From Rhizophagus sp. LPA8_4_AMF (lineage: Eukaryota > Glomeromycota > Glomeromycetes > Glomerales > Glomeraceae), in NCBI GenBank assembly GCA_021464525.1, contig JADRCO010000525.1:1-31685 (forward strand): DNA of 31,685 nucleotides, written 5' to 3'. Below, piece after piece: positions 23,117 to 30,795 of this stretch; the first letter of the stretch is position 1; each line of letters opens with the position of its first letter. The translations under genes were made by a program, and so were the position numbers. The notes under the pieces are model-generated. The model was not told the DNA's origin. It did no database searches and worked only from the letters and a program-made list of their open reading frames with translations.

Positions 23117-23263
23117 ATGAAAAAGTCTTCAGCAGGAATATTAAGTCCTGTCTTTATAATGAAAAATTTAGAGTTCATAATCAGAACACGGCAATTAGAA
23201 AATATTTATCGGATAAAATTCGGGATATTGGAGAACGTATACGTAATTCGTCTTAGTATTTAG
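23117..23263 (+). CDS. Coding-like stretch / possible terminal exon, unrecognised
   Basis: An ATG frame of 48 codons starts MKKSSAGILSPVFIMKNLEF and ends at TAG 23261. The next frame over the same DNA is also open, ends at TAG 23254 and reads ...IRKYLSDKIRDIGERIRNSS, a charged helical-looking tail that could be the last exon of a spliced gene, with an acceptor at TCTTCAG near 23130. Base composition is richer than the flanks (CGG, GAA, CGT codons). No partner exons could be built, so this is at best a fragment. Confidence 0.22.
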   Translation: MKKSSAGILSPVFIMKNLEFIIRTRQLENIYRIKFGILENVYVIRLSI

Positions 23264-23549
23264 GTACCGTATCCAAGATTCCAAAAAATGCTTAAATCAT
23301 TTCTTTTAAATAATTGTACAGAACCGAATTTATAAAAATGAGAACAGATTCAGTTCCGAATATACATTATTATGTAATACAATTTAATGGCTTGTGTATT
23401 GCTTAAATAATATAATTTGTACAAATTTCGTAATTCGGATTTAGTGATATAAAAAGTTTCCAGATAGCGCGTAAATATTGCAAAATATTAGATCATTCAC
23501 TCAGATCGCGCATCATTGTTTATTGTATATTATTATTTTTCGATTAGTA

Positions 23550-23840
23550 TTATTCTACTTTTGCCTCCCTTCGTCTTTCGGCAATTCTTCTTCTTAGAAT
23601 GGATAGTCTTATCGCATTATCATAAATAAAGCTGTATTTCATTTTAAGTTTTCCAAACAAATTAAAACTGGTATTAAGAATTGAAAATAATTTATGTAGT
23701 GAATAAAAGTAATTAGTATAAAAAGGTATCGACACTATCGACGGAATTAAATAATCCCGAGTTTTAGACAGAAAATATTTTTCTTTAATATAAAATTTTT
23801 TCATGGTCCATATCATCGGAGTACAAGGAGTGTTGTCCAA
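23550..23840 (-). CDS. Hypothetical ORF, 96 aa
   Basis: The minus-strand frame begins MDNTPCTPMIWTMKKFY and ends RLSILRRRIAERRREAKVE, an Arg/Glu-rich helix-like tail with purine-rich codons unlike its surroundings. No domain is recognised. The 3' part is shared with unit A (about 14060-14185), where it is interrupted by extra DNA; the 5' part is unit B-only. The opposite strand carries AATAAAGCTG, which could equally mark the 3' end of a plus-strand transcript. There is no clear promoter. Confidence 0.25.
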   Translation of the reverse strand: MDNTPCTPMIWTMKKFYIKEKYFLSKTRDYLIPSIVSIPFYTNYFYSLHKLFSILNTSFNLFGKLKMKYSFIYDNAIRLSILRRRIAERRREAKVE

Positions 23841-24116
23841 AAATTATTAATTACTAACTATCATAACTAAAAAAAGTTTACTATTCCGGTGAAAATTTTC
23901 GGAAATATCCACATAATCTCATGATATAATTTAATCAACTCTAATAAATGTAATGAATTTTAATCTGACTAACTATTAAATGACCATCCGTAAAAAAGAA
24001 AAAAAAATTTAACGAACTTATCCAATTTTATACTATAGAACTTTTAGCAATACAAAATACAATTGTTTATAACGTTTTTATATTCGGTCTTTAGCCGATT
24101 ATATTATACGACTGAA

Positions 24117-24395
24117 TTAAGTAATAATATACTTGAGAATTCTTATTCCGGTAATAAGGCTAATTAAAGTTTTATGATTGCTTACATGTATGTTGGAATT
24201 TCTTTTTTTGTCTTTTATACATAATTTGTGAGTGAAACTTAAAAATAGATTATTAACATAAAATCTTAAAACCCTAAAAAAACTAAATTGACGAATTTCA
24301 TCTTCAATTTCTGCTTTGTTACTACGTTGAAAAAAAAGTATTTCTATAATAGAACAAAGATTATTGATTGGATTACATGTGAAATAGAGATTCAT
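24117..24395 (-). CDS. Hypothetical ORF, 92 aa
   Basis: The frame begins MNLYFTCNPINNLCSIIEIL and includes a charged patch RSNKAEIEDEIRQF (about residues 30-43). A good donor (GTAAGC, at 24185 reading leftward) and an acceptor (TTAATTCAG) 74 bases on could define an intron, but the spliced frame closes within a few codons. It lies in DNA poorly represented in unit A. No family is recognised. Confidence 0.2.
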   Translation of the reverse strand: MNLYFTCNPINNLCSIIEILFFQRSNKAEIEDEIRQFSFFRVLRFYVNNLFLSFTHKLCIKDKKRNSNIHVSNHKTLISLITGIRILKYIIT

Positions 24396-24869
24396 GAGTT
24401 GATCATAGATTTTTTTTTTTTTGATTTTTTTAAAATTATTTAATATAATTAACTCATCATTTGTTTATTTGTTATTTAATAACAAAATAAATGTCGATTA
24501 TGTTTGTTTATAGTAAAGTACCTTACTTTAATTTTTATTATATTGCTGGGGTATGATTATTAATTGTAAATGAAAAAAATTTTTTAGTCTATATACAGTA
24601 TTTTGGCTACCATGAGTCCATGACTAATTGATTACCCAATAACCTTAAATATTCTAATCAACCTCAATAATCCTATTCGGGGTTATGTTATTCGAATTTT
24701 TTATAAAGGAAAAAAAAAATCCCGCATTTAACCAATTTATATTGAAAAACAATGCAAAAATTATCACAAACGCTTATTTTTTATAATAATGAAATGTTGA
24801 AGCAATGGTTCCATAAATGGCAAACAAGTAAATCTTTAAAATATTAAAAAAAAAAATATCCCAATTCAT

Positions 24870-24962
24870 TTAAAATCACCCCGATCGACAAAGGATCTAG
24901 CCTTATACTTCATGTCTCAAGTCTATAAGTAAGATCCTTTGTCGATCGGATGGGGTTTAATG
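24870..24962. mobile_element. Small hairpin MITE with perfect 18-bp arms
   Basis: CCGATCGACAAAGGATCT at 24881-24898 is perfectly repeated in inverted orientation at 24932-24949, with a 33-base loop. Weaker complementarity (CATTTAAAATCACC against GGGGTTTAATG) extends the ends to about 24867-24962. Unit A lacks it (compare 14620-14650), so it inserted into unit B after the duplication; perfect arms suggest a recent arrival. Confidence 0.7.
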
Positions 24963-25109
24963 ATGTGAAGGAATAGAATTTCCGATGTCGATCATGATGA
25001 AATATGGTTGGCCCTAGTAAATAATTTCTTTTCCATTTTATTCATTCATACGCGATCAAGAAATGAATTAATAAAACCTATCTAATATTAGATAAAAAGA
25101 ATCACAAGC

Positions 25110-25670
25110 ATTTTTTTTTTTATGGTACATAATTGTGATTAGATCAAATATCAAGTAATGACGGAAGATTACTATATTAGATTGTGTCCGTATTTAATCT
25201 TCATTTTTTTTTTTAAAAAAAAATTCATTGTGGGTCATTTTTAACTTTTTTCAAGATTTTCAAATACGCAATTCATACTGATTATCTATTTCACGAGTAT
25301 ACAAAATGTGTATTTTCTTGAATATGGCGATAATGACTTTTTTTTTTTTGATTTATTATTTATACGTACTTTATGGGAGCGAAAGATTGTGATAATTGAA
25401 AGAAATTTTCTTTTCATAATTAATTTTTACGTAAATATTGTGAATATTTATTCATTTTTATCATTCTTTTATTTATGATTATGCACAATTAAAATTAAAT
25501 GATTTCGCGTGTATACTATCATACCAATGCGTTCTAGAGAGATTTCTTAGATAAAGCACTATATGTTATTTTTATTCTAAGGAGGAGATAACATCAAATG
25601 AAATCATATTACATAATATTACTTATAGATAAGTAGATAATTAAGTTATCAATTTTGATCTTTTATAATT
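25110..25670. other. Unit B-only non-coding segment
   Basis: The landmarks on each side (CGATCAAGAAATG and TTGATCGATCGATTTTAA) are much closer in unit A (about 14720-14800). The extra DNA is AT-rich with long T runs and no gene or element that I can define. Confidence 0.4.
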
Positions 25671-26099
25671 AAATGGACACGGTCATCGCATTTCAATTAG
25701 TTGATCGATCGATTTTAATCCTTATCATATTCTTAAGGAAAAGAACATTATTATAATAATGGCCAGATAAATTAAAATAAAGAGATTTTATTTGTAACAG
25801 ATAATGAAAAATAAATGGAATTGAATTACTTATCAAATATAGAGTAAATAAGAACAAATTAAGGTGTGAAAGCATCTGAAGATCATATTCCCGAAATCCG
25901 TCATTTATGCTGTGATACTCACCCATTTTAAAGGATAAAAAAAAAAAAAATTTTCTTTTATTTTTATTTTTAACATTTCTTAATTAATGATCAAAAATAG
26001 AAAAATAAATAATTTAAATAAATTATTCTTGTTCTTATTCTTGTTTAATAAGTTATTATCCGATAACGTGATTTATTTGTCATTGATGATCGATTCCAT

Positions 26100-26200
26100 T
26101 CCGTATTCACCTATTTTACCGACATCTGTTTCTCCGACACCAACGTCATTTTGCCTAACTTTAAGGAGCGAGGAGCAGCTAGTAAGTTTTCGGTGAAAAT
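26100..26200. repeat. TCGG(T/A)GAAAT minisatellite-like tract, left half
   Basis: Minus-strand motifs GTCGGAGAAAC and ATGTCGGTAAAATA occur here. The same words occur on the plus strand at 26924-26990 (ATGTCGGTAAAATA, ATGTCGGAGAAATG). Opposite orientations imply an inverted or rearranged repeat cluster. Open frames on both strands here (69 codons plus; a minus frame with VGVGETDVGKIGEYG) can be explained by the repeated motif and are not called genes. Confidence 0.4.
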
Positions 26201-26201
26201 T

Positions 26202-26899
26202 TAGAGCTCAGAATTCCTGGATCCGGATCATACTCAAATCAAAAAATGTGTTGTTACCCGACTCCAAAACAGGTATTGCCCGTTTATACCCATTTATCTT
26301 TTTGTTAGATATGATCTGAGTATACCCGGATATTACTTGGATGAAAACCTGGGATAAGCATTGCTAAAACTCACCAGTGACCATCAACACACCACTTAAT
26401 TCTGGCCGAAAATTATAATTTTGCCCAGAATAATAAAATAGGTCAAAAATTATTATAGATTATTTTTTTTTGTGGTGACTTTCTCGTTCAAATGGAAAAA
26501 CAGCATACTGTAATTCCTTAAAATCTTTCATAATTCTTATTTATTTCCTTTATTTATATTTTAAGCTGAAAAATACCAAACAGATAATAAAAAGTTTCTT
26601 GTATTATATAGAATATCTCAAAATCCAGATACAAATAACTACATCTCGGGTTTTTTTTATTAGTGACGATCACGTATAAACATTAATTCTGGCCAGAGTT
26701 AATATCTTAATTCTGGCGAAATTTATGGAGAAATTACCCGAGTAATACCCGGGTATACAGTATATGTGTCAACATAAAACGGATACAAAACGGGTATTAC
26801 CCGGTTTTACCCGTTTGCTATTCCATAACCCGAATACTCATAAATAATCGAGTATACCCGGATTGTATCTGGGTAAACGGGTAACGGGTCGCAGCTCTA
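26202..26899. mobile_element. 698-bp hAT-like non-autonomous element
   Basis: The left end TAGAGCTCAGAATTCC and the reverse complement of the right end, TAGAGCTGCGACCCGTTACC, share TAGAGCT and then diverge. The flanks GGTGAAAATT (26192-26201) and GGTGAAAT (26900-26907) look like a slightly altered 8-bp target duplication. The interior carries several GGGTA/TACCC-rich words and four TTCTGGCC-type motifs (near 26400, 26690, 26710) and no usable frame. TAGAG ends with 8-bp duplications are typical of the hAT superfamily (established knowledge); the assignment is inferred. Confidence 0.65.
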
Positions 26900-26923
26900 G
26901 GTGAAATGGCAAGAGTAATTTTA

Positions 26924-26990
26924 CATGTCGGTAAAATAAAGTCAGCAAATAGCGTCGGTTAAATTTCATGTCGGAGAAATGGCTGTCTTT
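26924..26990 (+). repeat. TCGG(T/A)GAAAT minisatellite-like tract, right half
   Basis: Spaced words ATGTCGGTAAAATA, GCGTCGGTTAAATT and ATGTCGGAGAAATG form a degenerate array. The GGTGAAAT target site of the neighbouring element fits the same word family, so the element appears to have landed in this array. Confidence 0.5.
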
Positions 26991-27050
26991 AAATTGTATT
27001 GTAACCATTCCATTCATATACCAGGGTGTATGGTCAAAGAAATTACGACT

Positions 27051-27071
27051 TTAATTCTGGCCAAAATTAAC
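27051..27071. repeat. AATTCTGGCC(A)GAATT palindrome, dispersed family member
   Basis: The site TTAATTCTGGCCAAAATTAA is one of about ten members in this window. Others lie near 420, 450, 1070, 1160, 7770, 7830, 26400, 26430, 26690, 26710 and 30690. The family is recalled as typical of Rhizophagus-type genomes and is one reason for the organism call. Confidence 0.6.
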
Positions 27072-27416
27072 TTCTATAACTTTACGATCTCAAATATTAA
27101 GACTGTGAAAAATCAATTAGTTATCTAATAAAAAAATTTTAATGAAATTTAAGAAGATTATATAAATATAAGTGAAATATCGAATAATGGGTAGGGATAT
27201 TAGATTAAAAATAGCGTGAATTAACATGGTATTTTTAGTAAATTATTCGTCATTTTAAAGAAAAATGACATTTTTAATAACATACTTTACGCTTAAGCTG
27301 CAAATATTTTTGAGCATCAGTAATTAAATCAAATTTATTAATAATTAGATTATCTGTTCAATATAATGAAGTAACAAATTTAAGCAGAATTTCTTTTTTA
27401 CGTAACTAGTTTCCAG

Positions 27417-27474
27417 TAATATAGAAGAATTTGAAGAAAGTGGCCCTGGAGAATTTGAGGGCATTAAACTTTAA
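27417..27474 (+). pseudogene. Orphan terminal-exon-like frame, acidic C terminus
   Basis: After an acceptor-like TAGTTTCCAG the frame reads NIEEFEESGPGEFEGIKL then TAA, with AATAAA at 27476-27481. The acidic, Gly/Pro-containing peptide and its codons stand out from the surrounding AT-rich DNA. Upstream, a donor-like CAGTAATT near 27319 would give a 95-base intron, but its exon does not keep the reading frame. No full gene can be built, so this is a relic or one exon of a gene whose other exons I cannot see. Confidence 0.35.
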
Positions 27475-27589
27475 AAATAAAAATTTTTATTATTTATTTC
27501 GTGTACAAGAAAAACATAATATATAGCCTACAATGACCCTACACGATTCAAATACAACCATACTATTAATAATAAGTAAGGAGGCGTAC

Positions 27590-27632
27590 AAGAGTATTTT
27601 GCCACGTTTCCACATTGCGCCACGTTAAATTA
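27590..27632. repeat. GC-richer repeat fragment with two GCCACGTT sites
   Basis: The stretch holds TTGCCACGTTTCCACATTG followed by CGCCACGTTAA, so GCCACGTT is duplicated about 22 bases apart. Another AATTGCCACGTTTTT is found near 28780. It looks like a fragment of a dispersed repeat. Confidence 0.35.
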
Positions 27633-28031
27633 TTCATTATTTGAAAATCAATTTTTTGATGTTAATGTGATATGGTGGAATAAATCTATATCAATTACAG
27701 TATTATTTCGAACAACCGTACTCATTGTTGGAATTGCGTATTATTAATTTAATTTATGTTTACCATATTATAGAATAAATTCTTGATGAAAGTATAAGAT
27801 ACAATTTCGTATTTGTATATAATAGTTATAAGAGAAAAATTTTTAAAAACGCATTTAATAACAAAAAACAATTAGGGTCAAATTTTATAATATTGAAACC
27901 GTCGAGACTTCTAATTTTTTTTGTAACTTTATTTTAATGGTGGTAACAGCACAACTCAAGCTTCATTTCGAAAATTTATTCTTTGATAATTTAGTATTTA
28001 TTTCAAGAAATAAATTCAAAAGTTTTACAAA

Positions 28032-28037
28032 TTTATT
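28032..28037 (-). terminator. Poly(A) signal AATAAA of the secreted-peptide gene
   Basis: On the minus strand GCAATAAATTTG lies about 45 bases after the TAA stop, a normal distance for 3'-end formation. Confidence 0.55.
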
Positions 28038-28080
28038 GCAAAAAATTTAATGTACAGTACAAAATTCAGTTAAATCTTAT

Positions 28081-28368
28081 TTAATGCTTATGTTTTTTAT
28101 GATGTTCCCCACAAACAATCTTCCTTTGGCCTCGTTTATTATTCACTGCACAAGAAAAAATAACGTTATACATTATTTAAATGTAAAGATATTAATTCTT
28201 AAAATAATTACCTTCTCGTTTTAAAACCAAAGCTCCTAAAAAAAGATTTTAATATTTGAATAGTTGTATAATTAATATAAAAAAAGAAAAATGTTAAGCA
28301 AAAAACTATATATTACCCGTTGAAACAATAGCAAAGGCAAAGACCAATAACAAATATTTTAAATGCAT
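28081..28368 (-). CDS. Small secreted peptide precursor, 46 aa, three exons, Kex2-type sites
   Basis: Exons (minus strand): 28368-28317, 28235-28212 and 28145-28081; introns of 81 and 66 nt with GT..AG ends, both in phase 1. Exon lengths 52+24+65 give 47 codons including TAA. The start is the first ATG after a TATA box about 105 bases upstream. Residues 1-18 (MHLKYLLLVFAFAIVSTG) form a clear signal peptide with a basic n-region and hydrophobic core; cleavage is likely after Gly18 or Ala19. Lys-Arg pairs at 23-24 and 29-30 are classical Kex2-type processing sites. Cutting after both leaves a 16-residue product, GQRKIVCGEHHKKHKH, strongly basic, with one Cys and a His/Lys-rich tail. Small secreted, Kex2-processed peptides are known in arbuscular mycorrhizal fungi as candidate effectors; no homologue is recognised here and function is unknown. 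The His-rich tail could bind metal or nucleic acid (inference). Confidence 0.7.
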
Positions 28369-28472
28369 GATTCCAGCAGAAATTTTTTGTTTGATTTTGA
28401 CTTTTATGTAATAAATGATACGTTGTTTGTGAATTTGTTTAAAAATATGATTTTCTCTCTTTCCTCTGGTCA

Positions 28473-28480
28473 TTTATATA
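28473..28480 (-). promoter_or_regulatory. TATA box of the secreted-peptide gene
   Basis: On the minus strand the sequence reads CTTATATAAATGACC, giving TATATAAA about 105 bases before the ATG. Transcription would start around 28445. The purine-rich AGAGGAAAGAGAGAAAATC follows in the leader. Confidence 0.6.
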
Positions 28481-28570
28481 AGTAAATTTTTTTTTTAAAA
28501 AAATATTTTTTTTCGATAACACGTATTAAATAAACCGTTTTTTATTTACAATTGCATCATTTGAAATCTA

Positions 28571-28740
28571 AGGCTGTTAAACAATTAACCAGTTAAAAGT
28601 TTAACCAGTTAAGGAGTTCAGTATTTCGGCTAGAATTAAGTAAATGCTTGCTTAAAAAAAATATTTTAATTTGCTATGATCAATGATGTCAACTAAAATT
28701 AAGTTTAACCGGTTAAATGACCTGTTATGGGTAAGCCGCT
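28571..28740. repeat. Degenerate TTAACC(A/G)GTTAA element
   Basis: AATTAACCAGTTAA and TTTAACCAGTTAAGG lie at the left, TTTAACCGGTTAAATG at the right, and a CGGCTAGAATTAAG core in between. The words match the 30418-30787 element, so this is an older, diverged relative. Ends and target duplication cannot be fixed. Confidence 0.5.
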
Positions 28741-29137
28741 AAAATTTTGGGGCAATTGTAATTGAAAACGAAGTATAAAGTATAATTGCCACGTTTTTTT
28801 ACACAGCTCAAAGGCAGTGCTACTTTAAATCAATAGCTTGGAAACGTGAGAATATTATTAAAAAAAAAGTAGCAATATGGCAATCAGATATTGGACGACA
28901 ATTATTTTTAAAATAGGTCAAAATTTACACTGTATTATCATATTAACAGTCATCGTAAATGTCACATGAGTTGACGATTATTAATAAATTTAGTTTGTGT
29001 AACATTCCGTGCAAGTCAATTATTAAGTAAACAAGTGAACATAAACATGGCGGGGAGCTCTAATCGTTAAAAAAACTAGTAGATCATGTGATTGTTTATT
29101 AAATATTCATGTGATTTACTATGATGATGCAATTTCA

Positions 29138-29178
29138 TTTGGCTCGCTTCGCTCGCCGGGGTTTTTCCCCTAGCCAAA
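29138..29178. repeat. Compact GC-rich double hairpin
   Basis: TTTGGCT (29138-29144) pairs with AGCCAAA (29172-29178). Inside are the quasi-palindrome GGCTCGCTTCGCTCGCC and a GGGG-T5-CCCC stem-loop (29158-29170). It is about 60% GC inside DNA of about 25% GC. It could be a terminator-like or origin-like structure, or the end of a dispersed element; no gene touches it. Confidence 0.6.
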
Positions 29179-29340
29179 GCATTCTAAGCCTAAAAGTAAT
29201 ACAAAATAATCTACCAATTACGGTGACTTCATAATACTTGTTGATCATTTTTGGTTAAATATTTTATAATTTTTCATATGATTTTTATCCCATAATTTTT
29301 TAGCAAAAATAGTATTCTATATAAGTGTAAGGTAATCAGT

Positions 29341-29360
29341 GGGTGGATGGGTGGGTGGCG
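29341..29360 (+). other. G-rich tract with G-quadruplex potential
   Basis: GGGTGGATGGGTGGGTGG contains three GGG and two GG runs, an outlier in this base composition. It could form a two-tier quadruplex. Confidence 0.4.
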
Positions 29361-29403
29361 TGACAATCAACATGACTTGAAATGATTGACATGTCATGAT
29401 AGG

Positions 29404-29423
29404 TTAATGTTAACATTAACGTT
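29404..29423. repeat. TTAATGTTAACATTAACG inverted end, left
   Basis: This 20-base palindromic word is matched in inverted orientation by a longer version at 31177-31209. The pair could be the two ends of one 1.8-kb element that later received other insertions, or two separate short repeats of one family. Confidence 0.45.
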
Positions 29424-29424
29424 C

Positions 29425-29700
29425 TTTTTTTTTTTGGGCAAAATCTCAAACTCTTTATTTATTAGATTTAGTAATTAGATTTAGGTTTATACCTCAAGGG
29501 TACGTAACAACAATACATAACTACTCAAGCTAGCCTCAACCCATTATAAAAACAAGGAAGCCTGCCGGCCCAAAGAATTTCAAGAAGAAAAAGAAAAAGA
29601 AAGAAGGAAAAAACTCACCCCGGAGGGCGAACAAAAAGAAATCTATAACTACGAACTGCACTACAATGAACTGCACTACAAAAAAAAAGAGTTTAGAATG
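29425..29700 (-). mobile_element. Retroposon-like 3' tail (LINE-type candidate)
   Basis: Read on the minus strand, the sequence runs through CGCCCTCCGGGGTGAG, a CT-rich stretch, GGGCCGGCAGGCTTCCTTG, GGGTTGAGGCTAGCTTGAG, then AATAAAGAGTTTGAG and a poly(A) end (11 T on the plus strand, 29425-29435) about 18 bases after the AATAAA. This is the shape of a reverse-transcribed 3' end. The body of the element is missing or unrecognisable. A short direct repeat GAACTGCACTACA occurs twice at 29655-29681. Confidence 0.45.
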
Positions 29701-30039
29701 AAATCACGGTTAAGACCAGTTAAATGTCAAGGGATTTTATATATATCTAACTCCGATTTTCTAAAAAAGAACTGTTGGAAAAATACAAATAAGAAAAGCT
29801 ATTTACAAAAATAACGATCCTCTAAAATTTCCCTAAATAATTATCTAAATATTTATATAATGTCACATAATTAACCAATCTAATCGTAATCGCACTCCAC
29901 CAAAATCAGTATACTGGAGAGTATAAACTACTTGAAGTACTTCAACTAAAGAACGGTCCAAGGATATCTGTAAGTCTTTTCATACTTTCATCTATACTTT
30001 ATTCTGATTATTAAAGTAAAAACTTCACGGGTAACTGTG

Positions 30040-30409
30040 TACCATAACGTATATTAATCAGGGGAATGTCGATCCTCATATTAAATGATCGTCTATTGAT
30101 TGGTTCGATTCTTCAGCCGTCCTGCATAAAGATCTATGGGCGTAATAGCCAATTTTGTAAAATTATGTGACTGTACAAAAAATATCCCCACAAACGAGTA
30201 TTTTTCCAAGAGAGAAGGAAAGAAAAGTTCAAGGCCAAGGAAAAAAAAGAATACATATCCTTATAATAGTCACCAAAAGAAGGTAGAAGTTGGTTATCGC
30301 CATCAAGGCAAGTTCATAGAATACTCTTTCAAAGGACCGTAAGAAAATATTTCAACTCTTTTGGAATGTTGATAAAGGAATAAACCTATTGTGTAGAAAA
30401 GTTGCGTTA
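30040..30409 (+). pseudogene. Decayed coding-like tract, left part
   Basis: A 68-codon frame (30136-30342) includes a basic patch KREGKKSSRPRKKKN, and neighbouring frames show coding-like composition. No family is recognised. The DNA continues across the 30418-30787 element into 30796-31160. It may be an old host gene or the remnant of a mobile element; the evidence does not decide. Confidence 0.25.
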
Positions 30410-30417
30410 TTTCCATG

Positions 30418-30787
30418 TAGAGCTTGGAACCGTCTAAAAAAACCTTAGCCGGTTAAAAACCAGTTAACCAAGAGCTTAACCAGTTAATTAACCGGTTAAT
30501 ATGAAAATTATTTAAAAAAAATTTTTTTGCTGAAGTTTTTGATTTTACTTATACATTCAGTTACAAGGAGATCATATTTTATCAATACTGTTATTAATAA
30601 ATAAAAAAAAATTTAGTATTGATACTTCGAATTTGGAAACACATGACTGAAATTACCAAGTCTCTGGGCCGCATTAAGTAAATCTGACCAGAATTATGAA
30701 TTTATGGTCAAAATAGTTTTAACCGGTTAACCAATGTCTTAACCGGTTAACCGTCTTAACCGGTTAATTAACCAGTTCCAAGCTCTA
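30418..30787. mobile_element. 370-bp hAT-like MITE with perfect 8-bp target duplication
   Basis: The ends TAGAGCTTGGAAC and GTTCCAAGCTCTA are perfect 13-bp inverted repeats apart from normal drift further in. TTTCCATG flanks both sides exactly (30410-30417 and 30788-30795). Both ends carry several TTAACC(A/G)GTTAA words; the middle has GACCAGAATTATGAATTTAT, a relative of the dispersed GGCCAGAATT repeat. It is non-coding. TAGAG ends with an 8-bp duplication fit the hAT superfamily. The intact duplication and ends suggest a fairly recent insertion. Confidence 0.85.
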
Positions 30788-30795
30788 TTTCCATG

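Larger units (their letters stand above)
22050..23560. other. 1.5-kb segment present only in unit B
   Basis: In unit A the left flank (ATATCAATTATAAAAAA) and the right flank (CGTCTTTCGACAATTCTTCT) lie about 250 bases apart; here 1.5 kb separates them. The segment contains the longest open frame of the window (22092-22442), a 40-base tandem repeat (22641-22759) and a coding-like stretch near 23117-23263. No terminal repeats were found, so loss from unit A is as likely as insertion into B. Confidence 0.6.
14937..25838 (+). repeat. Tandem duplication, unit B (about 10.9 kb)
   Basis: This is the second copy of the 10-kb unit, in direct orientation and directly abutting unit A. It is longer because of B-only DNA at about 18331-18589, 22050-23560, parts of 23650-24600, 24870-24962 and about 25110-25670. 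It lacks the A-only segments at 6150-6600 and 6650-8050. Most of the shared part shows no coding signal and has drifted with many indels, as expected of unconstrained DNA. Confidence 0.85.

Noticed and set aside
25987-26196. 69-codon plus frame (Pro/Ser/Thr-rich end) and an opposing VGVGETDVGKIGEYG frame
   Set aside because: Both are explained by the TCGG(T/A)GAAAT repeat words in this tract and end at or near the inserted element.
30101-30110. GGTTCGATTC, identical to a tRNA B box
   Set aside because: The flanking bases do not form a T-arm stem, there is no A box or acceptor stem at the right distance, and no cloverleaf can be drawn.
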